DNA of 64,000 nt from Parabacteroides gordonii MS-1 = DSM 23371 (GCF_000969825.1 NZ_KQ033919.1:1650173-1714172); one strand, 5' to 3'. Shown: positions 16,861 to 25,768, counted from the stretch's first letter. Program-made: numbers and translations. Notes: a model not told the origin generated them from the sequence alone.

Positions 16861-19068
16861 TCAGGCGGCCGGCGGAGTCTTTTTGCTATAAACGCCTGCC
16901 GACAGGCGGGTGATGTACTGCGGTTCCAGACGGGAAAGGTGGCGGCGTACGGTACGGTCGTTTATCTGCGCGGCCTGGGTCAATGCATAGAGATCGGAAA
17001 GGGTGAACTGCTCCGGTAGCTGTTCGAATATCTTCCGGAAATAATCGGGACAGGTCAGCTCGGGAACGGGAGAAGACTCCTCCAGTTGCGTCATCAGCAG
17101 GCGGCTGTGTTCGAGGCAGACATCGACGATCGACAGGGCGGCACGGAAATGGGCGGCACTGCAATAACGCTCGTCTACCCCGTAATCGAGCGAAGCCGCA
17201 TCGAGGGCGGTAAAAAGCATGCACAGACGGTACGCCATCAATCCGTGACGTTTTACCACACTCAGGAAATGTTCACTGCCAAAGAGGTCGGTTTCGCGCA
17301 GCAACCGCTCGAAATGCATATTCAGCTCCTGCCATTGCAACGGGGTGAGCCTGACCTGTAAACGGCGTTTACGCAATAACATGGCGACCTGCAACACCCG
17401 TTCGGACAGTTCGCCCAGATAAAGCTCGAACTGCTCCGCTTCCCCCGCCGACGACACATCCTGCCATACCGCCTCACTCCGGCAGGTGTACAGCAACAGG
17501 CGGCTGGCCAGACCGTTCTCTACATTGGGTACCAGGCGAAGAAACTGCCCCGGCGTACCGGCCAGCAGAATAGCCAGGCGGGGACGTTCCACGCGTATCA
17601 TTTCGTGGTCGGTCTTACGCGACGAAGCCACCATTTCATGGTGGAAAGCCTTGCGCAGCAGGTCGTCGAACAGGCCGTAATCCTGCTTCCCCGCACTGAT
17701 CAGGGTATCGATCTCGCTGTCGGCCATCAGCCCGCCTATATCACCGTTCTCGGACAGGTGAACCAGTAGCTTCGCCTTGGTGATCTGGGTAGGGATATAG
17801 AAATAGCAGGTTCTTTCCTCCCGCGGGGCATCGGCTATGCTCACCGCCTTCTTCGTGCGGCGCGACTCCGCTTTCTTCAGCTCCCACTCTTCGAGCGCCT
17901 GCAGGTATTCATCTTCCTTACGCTTCGTCTCTATTTCGATCAGCGAGGCATAACGGTCGGCCAGATGGCGCATGTCGTTGATACAGCCCTTCCCGTTGGC
18001 TGCCGGGGCTACCTCGACGGTATAGAGGTGGGGATATACCCGTTTACGGTTGTACACGCCCCATACACCGGGCAGGCAGGCACTCAACACGGTACAAGCC
18101 GCCAGAAAAGCCATGTCGCGTTCGCGGCGGTCGGTATAGAAGCGAAGGGCATCGCCCAGCAACGGCGGCAGGTGGTCGGTGATATCCCCGGGAAGAAAAG
18201 GAGTGTTACGGCGCAGCTCCTCGCCCGAAAAAGTGCCCGTGTCCTTTTTGTCCTTTTGTGTCCTAAACGTTGCGGGGGAGACGGAACGTTCACCCTTATT
18301 CCCCTCATAGGCAGAGGATAACGCCTGATCGATCTCTTCGGATGTAAAGCCGGGAGCGTGCAACAGGGGGATGCAAAAAGCAGCGACTTCTTGGCGGGAA
18401 AAGCCTTTCCGGTTCGCTTCGCAGCCCAGGCGGTAGACGGTCTGGTTACGGTTGCCCTCCGCCATCGGGTGACGGTGCAACCATTCCTGTGCAAATAGCT
18501 GTACGGGAGACAAGGTAGAGACAACGAAGGTTTCGGCATCGGGGTTATACCAGGCATCCGGATCGTCGCTCACATAGCAGCAACGGCTGATGTCTTTGCA
18601 AACACGGTCGCAGGATAGCCCCGACAGTTGTTCGTACCAGGTGGCAACGGCTGTGAAAGCATTCAGATGCAGCTCGCGGTCGGTATCTACGAGTACGAAT
18701 ACTTTCAGGCCTTCCCCGCCGGGACTGATAAACAGTCCCAGGGTGTACTTCTGCTCACGGAAAAGACGGGCCAATGCCGGCGGGTCGGACACATGGTCGA
18801 AGTCGAGCCCCACGGCATGGCTGTAAGTTTCCAGTTGGTCGGCACGGTGTCCGGTACGGAATACCCCCGAGGGAGTAAAGCCGGGCAGTTGTGTTTTGAG
18901 CTTACGGGCTCCTTCTAGGTTTCCGGCAGCCAGGGCATTGCGGTACGCGGTTATCTCATGCATCCAGTGGCGGATACGGATCAGGATAATGATTTCTTCG
19001 AGGGTACGGGGTTCTGAAGCTGGCAAGTAGAGCTTGCGGAAGAAGGAAACTTGAGGATGTGTATTCAT
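16861..19068 (-). CDS. BT4734/BF3469 family protein with DUF3987 domain
   Basis: The 735-residue protein has an N-terminal BT4734-like region (SHAVGLDFDHVSDP, GLFISPGGEGLKVFVLVDTD, DISRCCYVSDDPDAWYNPD), which resembles primase-polymerase folds. A DUF3987 domain spans about residues 300-680 (VAPAANGKGCINDMRHLADRY with a P-loop-like turn, then LMADSEIDTLISAGKQDYGLFDDLLRKAFHHE). Such proteins are common in Bacteroidota and often sit in plasmid- or phage-like islands. A role in DNA replication or mobile elements is inferred, not shown. The inner linker encodes RTQKDKKDTG, where the second copy of the 26-bp inverted repeat lies. A small gene of unknown function lies upstream on the same strand. 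Confidence 0.85.
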   Translation of the reverse strand: MNTHPQVSFFRKLYLPASEPRTLEEIIILIRIRHWMHEITAYRNALAAGNLEGARKLKTQLPGFTPSGVFRTGHRADQLETYSHAVGLDFDHVSDPPALARLFREQKYTLGLFISPGGEGLKVFVLVDTDRELHLNAFTAVATWYEQLSGLSCDRVCKDISRCCYVSDDPDAWYNPDAETFVVSTLSPVQLFAQEWLHRHPMAEGNRNQTVYRLGCEANRKGFSRQEVAAFCIPLLHAPGFTSEEIDQALSSAYEGNKGERSVSPATFRTQKDKKDTGTFSGEELRRNTPFLPGDITDHLPPLLGDALRFYTDRRERDMAFLAACTVLSACLPGVWGVYNRKRVYPHLYTVEVAPAANGKGCINDMRHLADRYASLIEIETKRKEDEYLQALEEWELKKAESRRTKKAVSIADAPREERTCYFYIPTQITKAKLLVHLSENGDIGGLMADSEIDTLISAGKQDYGLFDDLLRKAFHHEMVASSRKTDHEMIRVERPRLAILLAGTPGQFLRLVPNVENGLASRLLLYTCRSEAVWQDVSSAGEAEQFELYLGELSERVLQVAMLLRKRRLQVRLTPLQWQELNMHFERLLRETDLFGSEHFLSVVKRHGLMAYRLCMLFTALDAASLDYGVDERYCSAAHFRAALSIVDVCLEHSRLLMTQLEESSPVPELTCPDYFRKIFEQLPEQFTLSDLYALTQAAQINDRTVRRHLSRLEPQYITRLSAGVYSKKTPPAA
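18239..18264 (-). repeat. Copy 2 of the perfect 26-bp inverted repeat, inside the DUF3987 gene
   Basis: This is the exact reverse complement of 16824-16849. It lies in the linker between the BT4734-like and DUF3987 regions, where the reading frame gives a charged, low-complexity peptide. Confidence 0.9.
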
Positions 19069-19262
19069 AACTAAATTAATTTAAGGCACCAAGCCGATTT
19101 GTATATCCTAAAATTAGCCAACCTTCCCGACATGGCAAGGCACATAAAAAGACCGGCCGGGTGTTTCCGCAGATGCTCCGGTGGCATCAGGACAGGTATA
19201 ACTGTTACGGATCCGCCCGATAACCGGTCAATTTATGTGAAAAAGCAGGGTGATAAGAATAC

Positions 19263-19613
19263 TTATTTTCCTACTTCACGGCCTTCCAACCCCATATAAT
19301 AGAAGCGTTTCACGGCTGCGGGGCTGGCTTCGAAGGTAAAGATATCGTACATCAGGTAATAGAGTTGCCCATCGCGTTTACGCTCCGAGCATTCCCGTAG
19401 CCGCAGGGCAATGTCTTTTACGGCAAAGGTCACGGCTTTATGATTTTTCGCCGATACCGTTATCCGGTCTTCGGGAAAGATCACGCTGGCTCCCAGACGG
19501 TCGCGCAAGCTGGCCTTATAGGCCGACAACTTATGTTCATTACTACGGGACAGGTGCCCGTCCCGTTCACGCATCGTGCGCAGCCCAGTTATCTCAGCAA
19601 ACAGCGCATCCAA
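19263..19613 (-). CDS. Small protein of unknown function, apparently frameshifted at its start
   Basis: The 116-residue frame opens only with TTG (19613). An ATG 35 bp upstream is one base out of frame and is followed by a run of eight A. With nine A the protein would begin MKKKQQSPASLSLDALFAEI, a natural-looking start, whereas as written the ATG frame stops after 19 codons. The body is rich in charged residues (ERDGHLSRSNEHKLSAYKASL; FAVKDIALRLRECSERKRDGQLYYLMYDIFTFE), with no signal peptide or membrane segment. No family was recognised. It lies 195 bp upstream of the DUF3987 gene on the same strand and may belong with it. Confidence 0.6.
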   Translation of the reverse strand: MDALFAEITGLRTMRERDGHLSRSNEHKLSAYKASLRDRLGASVIFPEDRITVSAKNHKAVTFAVKDIALRLRECSERKRDGQLYYLMYDIFTFEASPAAVKRFYYMGLEGREVGK

Positions 19614-19945
19614 TGATAGGGATGCGGGGGATTGTTGTTTTTTTTCATGTTATTGAATGTTTTAAATTATGGGAAAAAGGAGTAATTGGCGTGATGATAG
19701 GCTGAGGTGAATGTTCACTAATCAGATAGCTCAAAACTCTCTAATAACGAAGCCCTGGAGGACGAATCCCCCAGGGCTTGTTTTTGTCTGTTTTTGCTCT
19801 TCACAGAGATCGAACAGAAGAACTTTATTTCATTACTTTAGTATTAATATCGACCGCTTGTTCGCCCTCACGGGATACTTGGTTGATTTTAGTATAGGGT
19901 ATCAACCACGCAGTCAATTTAAATTTATTGATTATAAATTATTTC
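19614..19945. other. 332-bp gap: leader of the small gene and 3' UTR of S-layer-type gene 1
   Basis: From 19613 to about 19700 is the A8 tract and upstream region of the small minus-strand gene. From 19750 to 19945 is the 3' untranslated region and terminator of the S-layer-type gene. No further coding sequence is visible. Confidence 0.6.
19750..19779. terminator. Hairpin terminator after S-layer-type gene 1
   Basis: Nine-bp arms AAGCCCTGG and CCAGGGCTT enclose a 12-nt loop. The best T-run (GTTTTTG) follows on the plus strand. On the minus strand, which carries the gene, the stem is followed by a less T-rich stretch. It occupies the position equivalent to the hairpin at 53487-53515. Confidence 0.6.
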
Positions 19946-22900
19946 TTATTTTACGATTGCTTTTACAGCAGCTTCACCTTCTACGGCTACTACTACTACA
20001 CCTGCAGGAGCAGCGATTGTAGCTTCGTCGGAAGAAACAACTGTGTTAGCAATTGTCTGACCAAGAACGTTGCTGATAACAACTTTCTTTCCAGCTGCAC
20101 CCTTAACGATTACGGCACCGTTAGTTGCTACTACAGATACTGTTGCAGCTTCTACGCCTTCGTTAGCTGTCGGGTTACGATCTTCGTCTTCGTTCATGTT
20201 GAATACGTCAGCATCCTTGATGTCGTCTACAACAACTACTACGTCGTTCATCCATTTCAGGTAACCGTAAGTTGCCTTCATTTCACCTTCTTTTGCAGCG
20301 TCAAGTTTTTCGTAATCAGCTGTTTCGATAACGAATGACTTTTCATTGTTGTCTACATAGCGGAATGAGAACTTAGCCACGTTGTAGTCGGCAGTGTTCA
20401 TCTTGATTGTATCGGCAGCTGTCGGTTCTACTGCATTGAAGATCAAAGAATCGCCAATGTGAGAAGCCTGTACGAAACCTAACTTGTAGTAGTTTTCAGA
20501 GTTTACATACGGATTACCCTTCATGTGGTTGTCTGTATTCCATACAATAGCTGTATCTTTCAAGTTCACCAGGTAACGGCCTGTTGTATAACCGTCGAAC
20601 GGTACTGCGTGAGGACAACCTGAGTTATATCCATGTTCCGGACAGTAAGTGCCACCGGCTACAACACCCGGATTTACCAACAATGCATATTGCGGATGAT
20701 GTCCTTCGCTATCTACATAAGCCAAGTCAGCTACCATTGCAGGAGCAATCTTGTTGAACTGTACATTATTAGCGATACCCAGGAATTGTCCCTTTTCATA
20801 CATTACGTCAGCAGAGTTGTCCTGACGGTAGATAGAGATTGTATCCAACGGGTTAACGATAGTGCGATACATCGGTTTGTCTGTTTCTTCAATTACGAAA
20901 CGGTCGTTTTCAGGACGTTCGTACATTTTTGTATCATACAGGATACCGTTCTTTGTATCACCTGAATACATCTTATTTACATCATTCACAGAGAATGTGT
21001 GATATAATGCACCGACAGCAGCATCAGCGAATTCTACCGGACGCAGGTTCAGCTTGTCGCCTACTTTTCTCAATGTGAATTTCTGAGCTACATCACCTTC
21101 GCGTACAGCCTCGATAGCTTCAGCCAAAGAGTTGTATTTCGGAGTAGCAGCAGATACATAAGCATCTTTGTTATCAACAACCTTAGTAGCCAGTTTCATC
21201 GGTTCGTTGAACTGGTTGATGAATGAGTAAGAAACAACCTTCAATGTATCCAGTTTTTCCTTATATTCACCCTTAGCATCGAAGTAACCTAATTCGCTTA
21301 CTACATAGATAGAGTCAGACAGAATGCTCTTGTCAGCATCTTTTGCACCTACGAAGTCTACTACAGCCAATACCAACGGATCGTTTGCCTGATCCAAACC
21401 GATTACGTGATTGTTTTCCTTCACGTCTTTATGGTTTTCAGTAAACCAAGCAGTAGCATTGTATGTATCTGACCAGTAACCCAAGTTGAAACGTTTGTTC
21501 TTCACGTTTTCCAAACGCAGGTAACCATCTTCTGCTTCTGTTCCTTCGATCGGAGTGATAGCGTAAGTAGCGTCACCAAAGACATATTCACCTTCTTTTT
21601 CTCCGTGATACAACTGAGATACAGCGATTTCGTATGTGATTTCTTTTGTTTCACGGTTTGTGAAGATATACTTAGTTCCATCTTCGCTCAAAGTCAACGC
21701 CCACTGGTCTTCCAGGTCACCGTTTGTCTTTGCTACGAATGCTGCTTCACCATATAATGTTCCAGCTTTTGTGTCATCATACAATACACCCAAAACTTTG
21801 TCACCGTTCTTTACAGTAAAGAACTTGTCAGTCAACAATTCTTCGGGCTTAACAGCTGTTGTGCTACCGATTGAGAAAGTAACGTCTTTTGCTTCATCGT
21901 GAGCTGCCAATACATTTAAGTCGCCAACTGTTACGTAACCGATCTTAGTGTCAGCATCCGCAGCCAATACCAATGTGATATTTCCAATCACTTCATCGAA
22001 CTTAGATTTTGTTGCTTTGAAAGCAGCTACATATTTATCGGCATTGTCAGCCAGTTCCTTTGCAGAAACAGTCTTGAATGTATATGCATTGCTATAAGCA
22101 GCAGTTCCTTCGATTCCGTTCTCAACACCTACGATATAGTTTTCGCCTGATTTCAGTTTGAAGCTAGTTCCATCAATATCTTCTACAACCAAGTGTCCTA
22201 CAAACGGATTACCAGTCAAATCTGTTTTGTTGTTACCATATTTGATAGTTACAGTGAAACCGTCTTTTTCGATAGCTGCAAGGTCAGTAGAAATGATATC
22301 TTCCTGTTCGTCTACCTGGTTGAAGATAGCGGCACTAGCAATAGCACCCCAACTTTGTAAATCTTCCTGCAAATAAGTTTCATCAGCATCGGCAGTTGTA
22401 ACAGCGTCAACAACTTGTTTCAGATAGAAGCCGTTTGATCCTTCGATTTTCTCAACGATGAATTCTGCAGCGCCATTTAATACTAAGCTCTTATTTTCGC
22501 TTCCGTATACAAATCTATATTTGTCACCGGAAATCTTAACGGCTGTGAATACACCTGCGTTATCTGTAGCAGCCTCAGATGCACCTTCAGTTGAGATATA
22601 ACCATCAGCACCCAAACCTAAGTAGAAAGGAGCACCAACTGTGAAAGGTACAGAGTTTTCGTTTTCTGTTGCGGTGTCGTCACCAGTATCAGGATCGGTT
22701 GCGTCGTCAGCAGACCAAGTACCGAAAACAAAAGAAGATGCTTCTCCTTCTGCTACTAAAGTAGGAACTGCACCAGCTGCAAGTTTCAGATAAAGTTCTC
22801 CTGTGATAGCGCTATTTTCGGTAAAAACATCAACATTAGCCAATTTCAATTTACCATCGCTCTCAATAGTAAATTCTAATTCGACATTATCACCTTCAGC

Positions 22901-23236
22901 AGTCCCAAAAGTTAAAGTAGCGTCATTTGAACCACCTGCATTAGTAGCAACAAAACATTTACCACCAGCTTGCAATTTGAAATTAGCTCCAGACTGTGTC
23001 AAAGTCCATTTTCCTGTTGTTTCTTCAATTGCAACATCGGCTTCACCTTGTCCATTTGTTGTGTTCAAAAGAACATCATAAGTAGTTGGATCATCAGCAT
23101 CAACACCGACCACATAATCACCACCAGTACCGGCAGCAAGTTCAGCAGCAGATGTCACATCCACCTTTGCATCCAACGTTGTCCAAGCACCGGCTGCCAG
23201 GATGACAGCCACTAACGTAGAAAACTTTTTGTTCAT
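19946..23236 (-). CDS. S-layer-type surface protein 1, phase-variable (DUF6383-like C-terminus)
   Basis: The 1096-residue secreted protein has a signal peptide (MNKKFSTLVAVILAAGAWTTLDA) and a beta-rich, acidic, Thr/Asp-rich body. Its C-terminal domain (SVVATNGAVIVKGAAGKKVV, ISNVLGQTIANTV, APAGVVVVAVEGEAAVKAIVK) is almost identical to that of the gene at 53699-57589 and resembles DUF6383 and type IX secretion sorting domains. A Cys/His-rich patch (CPEHGYNSGCPH) precedes TTGRYLVNL, also shared with the paralog. Parabacteroides S-layer glycoproteins of this kind coat the cell and are switched by promoter inversion. The only promoter upstream lies in an inverted-repeat-bounded segment and faces away, so the gene reads as OFF here. 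Confidence 0.82.
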   Translation of the reverse strand: MNKKFSTLVAVILAAGAWTTLDAKVDVTSAAELAAGTGGDYVVGVDADDPTTYDVLLNTTNGQGEADVAIEETTGKWTLTQSGANFKLQAGGKCFVATNAGGSNDATLTFGTAEGDNVELEFTIESDGKLKLANVDVFTENSAITGELYLKLAAGAVPTLVAEGEASSFVFGTWSADDATDPDTGDDTATENENSVPFTVGAPFYLGLGADGYISTEGASEAATDNAGVFTAVKISGDKYRFVYGSENKSLVLNGAAEFIVEKIEGSNGFYLKQVVDAVTTADADETYLQEDLQSWGAIASAAIFNQVDEQEDIISTDLAAIEKDGFTVTIKYGNNKTDLTGNPFVGHLVVEDIDGTSFKLKSGENYIVGVENGIEGTAAYSNAYTFKTVSAKELADNADKYVAAFKATKSKFDEVIGNITLVLAADADTKIGYVTVGDLNVLAAHDEAKDVTFSIGSTTAVKPEELLTDKFFTVKNGDKVLGVLYDDTKAGTLYGEAAFVAKTNGDLEDQWALTLSEDGTKYIFTNRETKEITYEIAVSQLYHGEKEGEYVFGDATYAITPIEGTEAEDGYLRLENVKNKRFNLGYWSDTYNATAWFTENHKDVKENNHVIGLDQANDPLVLAVVDFVGAKDADKSILSDSIYVVSELGYFDAKGEYKEKLDTLKVVSYSFINQFNEPMKLATKVVDNKDAYVSAATPKYNSLAEAIEAVREGDVAQKFTLRKVGDKLNLRPVEFADAAVGALYHTFSVNDVNKMYSGDTKNGILYDTKMYERPENDRFVIEETDKPMYRTIVNPLDTISIYRQDNSADVMYEKGQFLGIANNVQFNKIAPAMVADLAYVDSEGHHPQYALLVNPGVVAGGTYCPEHGYNSGCPHAVPFDGYTTGRYLVNLKDTAIVWNTDNHMKGNPYVNSENYYKLGFVQASHIGDSLIFNAVEPTAADTIKMNTADYNVAKFSFRYVDNNEKSFVIETADYEKLDAAKEGEMKATYGYLKWMNDVVVVVDDIKDADVFNMNEDEDRNPTANEGVEAATVSVVATNGAVIVKGAAGKKVVISNVLGQTIANTVVSSDEATIAAPAGVVVVAVEGEAAVKAIVK

Positions 23237-23317
23237 AAATCTTTAATTTAATATTAATAATAGTGTTACTTAAAAAGCCTTTTAGTCTATTCCGTTTAAA
23301 CCATCGAAATAGCGAAT

Positions 23318-23347
23318 GACTAGTTTAAACGTTCCTTTTTTTTAGTC
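23318..23347 (+). repeat. Proximal inverted repeat of switch 1
   Basis: A 30-bp site bounded by GACTA and TAGTC with core CGTTCCTTTTTT. In inverted orientation it matches 23503-23532. The dyad extends to ATGACTA/TAGTCAT (23316-23349). Confidence 0.85.
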
Positions 23348-23502
23348 ATTTTCTGGGCCCGGATAAAGTTTGGTACAAAAAAGAGGGGGATTTCATACAG
23401 GGATTGGTATCTTACTGATAAGAAAGAATATAGATTTGAAAAAATAAATTTGAAAAGAATTGCAGGTTAAAAAACTAGTCGTACCTTTGTACTTGGAAAC
23501 GC
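23348..23502. other. Invertible promoter segment 1 (OFF orientation)
   Basis: 155 bp between inverted 30-bp sites. It contains a complete promoter (23460-23489) directed to the right, away from S-layer-type gene 1. No TAnnTTTG on the minus strand was found between here and the gene. Inversion would place the promoter about 100-240 bp upstream of the ATG in the right direction. No recombinase gene lies in the window, so the enzyme must act in trans. Confidence 0.8.
23460..23489 (+). promoter_or_regulatory. Promoter inside switch 1, facing away from its gene
   Basis: TTG at 23460-23462 and TACCTTTG at 23482-23489 are separated by 19 bp, an exact Bacteroidota promoter. In the present orientation it transcribes toward the 3' end of cstA (antisense). 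Confidence 0.8.
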
Positions 23503-23532
23503 GACTAGAAAAAAGGAACGATTTTTTTAGTC
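23503..23532 (-). repeat. Distal inverted repeat of switch 1
   Basis: A 30-bp site GACTAG...AAAAAGGAACGATTT...TAGTC, the inverted partner of 23318-23347. Confidence 0.85.
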
Positions 23533-23607
23533 ATACATTTTTCAGCATCTATCCTTTATTATTCAACAGATCACGCCCTACATTCGATTACCCTTATTTA
23601 TATAGAT

Positions 23608-23623
23608 ATGTACCTGCGCACGT
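23608..23623. promoter_or_regulatory. Conserved palindrome-like element beyond switch 1
   Basis: ATGTACCTGCGCACGT lies 75 bp outside the distal repeat. The equivalent position at locus 2 carries a perfect palindrome (57948-57963). Function is unknown. Confidence 0.4.
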
Positions 23624-23733
23624 TTCATAACAGCCTGTATTTCAATGACTCTAATTTTAAGTTTTTGCAGGGAGTTGTTAAAAGGGGGTATTTTGCCTGC
23701 TTTTAGGGGGAGAAACGGGGCATTTTCACCCAC

Positions 23734-23765
23734 AAAAAAAGAGCCATCGTTAGAAACGACAGCTC
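23734..23765 (-). terminator. Terminator of cstA
   Basis: On the minus strand, GAGC..TCGTT / AACGA..GCTC arms (23741-23765, with a 2x2 internal loop) are followed by seven T. It lies 26 bp after the cstA stop. Confidence 0.75.
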
Positions 23766-23791
23766 ATTATTATTTTATAGGAAAGGGGATC

Positions 23792-25201
23792 CTAGGCATT
23801 CTTTTTCTTCCACCAAAGAAATACAATCAATGTGATTGCCGTAATAACGCAACCGATGATCTGCGAAACCGTAACATCCATGTTCAGTCCTTCGGGAGCG
23901 ACAAAAATATAAGTGGAGCAGACGGCAGTCATAAACAGGGCGGGGATCAGGGTAATGATATACAGCTTTTTGGAAGTAGCCAGGAATACCGTCAAAGCCC
24001 AGAGGGTAAACACGGCCAATGTCTGATTTGTCCAGGCGAAATAACGCCAGATCATATCGAAGCCGTCTTTGTCTTTCAGGCTATAAAGCAATATGCCGAT
24101 TGCGACGATGAACAAGGGTATACAGATCACCAGGCGGCTAACCATGCTCTTTTGCTCTTTATGTAAGAAGTCGGCTATGATCAGGCGGGCGGAACGGAAG
24201 GCCGTATCTCCCGAAGTGATCGGGGCGGCGATAACTCCTAAAACGGCCAGTACACCGCCTACCGTACCCAGCCATTCTTTAGTGATACTGTCTACAATCA
24301 CGGCGGCATTACTTTCGCCCATACCGTTATTGTGATAGAAATAGGTAGCGGCGGCAGCCCAGATCAACGCAACGATACCTTCCGTGATCATCGCCCCGAA
24401 AAAGACAGGGCGGCCGTATTTCTCATTCTTGATACAACGGGCCATCAACGGGCTTTGCGTGGCATGGAAACCGGATATGGCTCCACAGGCAATGCTCACG
24501 AACATGATCGGGAAGATCGGCAGATTTTCAGGATGTGTATTGGTCAACCCGTCTGTCAGCTCCGGCAGGGGCGGATGGTTGACAAACAGCATCACAAGGA
24601 TACCGACAGCCATAAACAGTAACGCGGCGGCAAATAGCGGATAAACCTTACCGATAATCTTATCGACAGGCAGTAAAGTAGCCAGTATATAATAGATGAA
24701 GACTACAAATATCCAGAAAGTGGCATCGAGATACTCCGGAGTCAGTTTTGCCAGCAAACCGGCGGGGCCGGCCACAAACACCGCTCCCACAAGAACCATC
24801 AGGATAACGGTGAAGCCGCGCATGAATTGTTTGAAGTTATTCCCGAGGTAACGCCCGATAATTTCAGGCAAGCTCTCGCCCTGATGCCGCAGGGATAACA
24901 TTCCTGCCAGGTAATCGTGGACAGCCCCGGCAAAGATCGTACCGAGCACGATCCACAGGAAAGAAGCCACACCGAACTTCGCACCCATGATAGCCCCGAA
25001 GATCGGGCCTAATCCGGCAATGTTCAGGAATTGGATCATAAAGACTTTCCAGGAAGACATCGGAATATAATCAACTCCGTCCTGACGGGTAAAAGCCGGA
25101 GTCTGGCGGGAAGAGTCGACCCCGAAGATGCGCTCTATAAAAGAACCATAGATAAAATAGCCTGCAATAAGGGCTGCAAGGCAACAGATAAAGGTTATCA
25201 T
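23792..25201 (-). CDS. cstA: Carbon starvation protein CstA family transporter
   Basis: The 469-residue protein has about twelve hydrophobic segments and CstA signatures: YGSFIERIFGVD near the start, MSSWKVFMIQFLNIAGLGPIFGAIMGAKFG, GTIFAGAVHDYLAGMLSLRHQGESLPEIIGRYLG, and SGDTAFRSARLIIADFL. The family takes up peptides or pyruvate under carbon limitation. This is the shorter form, lacking the extra C-terminal region of E. coli CstA (about 700 residues). A REP-like palindrome separates it from the yqeY-like gene upstream. Confidence 0.93.
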   Translation of the reverse strand: MITFICCLAALIAGYFIYGSFIERIFGVDSSRQTPAFTRQDGVDYIPMSSWKVFMIQFLNIAGLGPIFGAIMGAKFGVASFLWIVLGTIFAGAVHDYLAGMLSLRHQGESLPEIIGRYLGNNFKQFMRGFTVILMVLVGAVFVAGPAGLLAKLTPEYLDATFWIFVVFIYYILATLLPVDKIIGKVYPLFAAALLFMAVGILVMLFVNHPPLPELTDGLTNTHPENLPIFPIMFVSIACGAISGFHATQSPLMARCIKNEKYGRPVFFGAMITEGIVALIWAAAATYFYHNNGMGESNAAVIVDSITKEWLGTVGGVLAVLGVIAAPITSGDTAFRSARLIIADFLHKEQKSMVSRLVICIPLFIVAIGILLYSLKDKDGFDMIWRYFAWTNQTLAVFTLWALTVFLATSKKLYIITLIPALFMTAVCSTYIFVAPEGLNMDVTVSQIIGCVITAITLIVFLWWKKKNA

Positions 25202-25244
25202 CGTTGTATAGAGTTAGTTCAATTATTGACAGAAGTGAATGTAG

Positions 25245-25286
25245 TGTCGTTGGTAGGGGCGGTTCACGAACCGCCCTTACAGACAC
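25245..25286. repeat. REP-like palindrome between yqeY-like and cstA genes
   Basis: GGGCGGTTC (25257-25265) and GAACCGCCC (25268-25276) form a perfect 9-bp stem with a 2-nt loop. Outer GTGTC/GACAC arms (25245-25249 and 25282-25286) can extend it. It has the look of a dispersed palindromic element rather than a terminator, since no T-run follows. Confidence 0.65.
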
Positions 25287-25294
25287 CGTCAATA

Positions 25295-25747
25295 TCAGTT
25301 ATTCAGCAGTCGTTTTACCGCCTCTGAGATAGCGCGGCCTTCTGCTTTTCCGGCAAGGGCTTTGGATGCGGCACCCATTACCTTACCCATATCCTGAGGG
25401 CCGGCAGCACCCACCTGGGCGATGATGGCTTTCAATTCGGTTTCCAGCTCTTCGGCAGTCATCTGCTTCGGAAGATAAGTTTCAAGTACTTTCACCTGTG
25501 CCAACTCCCCTTCAGCCAGATCTGCACGATTTTGCTGTGTATAGATGCTGGCAGAGTCTTTACCTTGTTTTACTAGCTTCTGGATGATCTTCAATGCATC
25601 GGCATCGGTCAGGGTATCGTTGGCTCCCGGAGCTGTCTTGGCTTCGAGGAAGAATTTCTTTACATTTCTCAATGTCTCGAGGGCAACTTTGTCTTTTGCC
25701 TTCATCGCGTTTTTAATGTCTTCGCTGACTTTTTCAAACAAATCCAT
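25295..25747 (-). CDS. yqeY: GatB/YqeY domain protein
   Basis: The 150-residue protein matches YqeY: LFEKVSEDIKNAMKAKDKVALETLRNVKK, then QKLVKQGKDSASIYTQQNRADLAEGE and ETYLPKQMTAEELETEL. The family resembles the tRNA-binding tail of the amidotransferase GatB, and its exact role is undefined. It directly follows ftsZ by 21 bp on the same strand, so it probably ends the division operon. Confidence 0.92.
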   Translation of the reverse strand: MDLFEKVSEDIKNAMKAKDKVALETLRNVKKFFLEAKTAPGANDTLTDADALKIIQKLVKQGKDSASIYTQQNRADLAEGELAQVKVLETYLPKQMTAEELETELKAIIAQVGAAGPQDMGKVMGAASKALAGKAEGRAISEAVKRLLNN

Positions 25748-25768
25748 ATCTTAATATCTTATTAAAAA

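Larger units (their letters stand above)
23237..23791. other. 555-bp regulatory region of S-layer-type gene 1
   Basis: From left to right: an untranslated leader (23237-23317), the proximal inverted repeat, a 155-bp invertible segment with a promoter, the distal repeat, a conserved palindrome-like element (23608-23623) and the cstA terminator (23734-23765). No coding sequence is supported. Confidence 0.75.

Noticed and set aside
19750-19787. Plus-strand gene terminated by the hairpin at 19750
   Set aside because: No plus-strand gene lies upstream. The hairpin is better explained as the 3' end of the minus-strand S-layer-type transcript despite the better T-run on the plus side.
23645-24166. 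Plus-strand open frame of 173 codons near the end of cstA
   Set aside because: Most of it lies opposite cstA, it has no family features, and its start falls in the regulatory region of switch 1.
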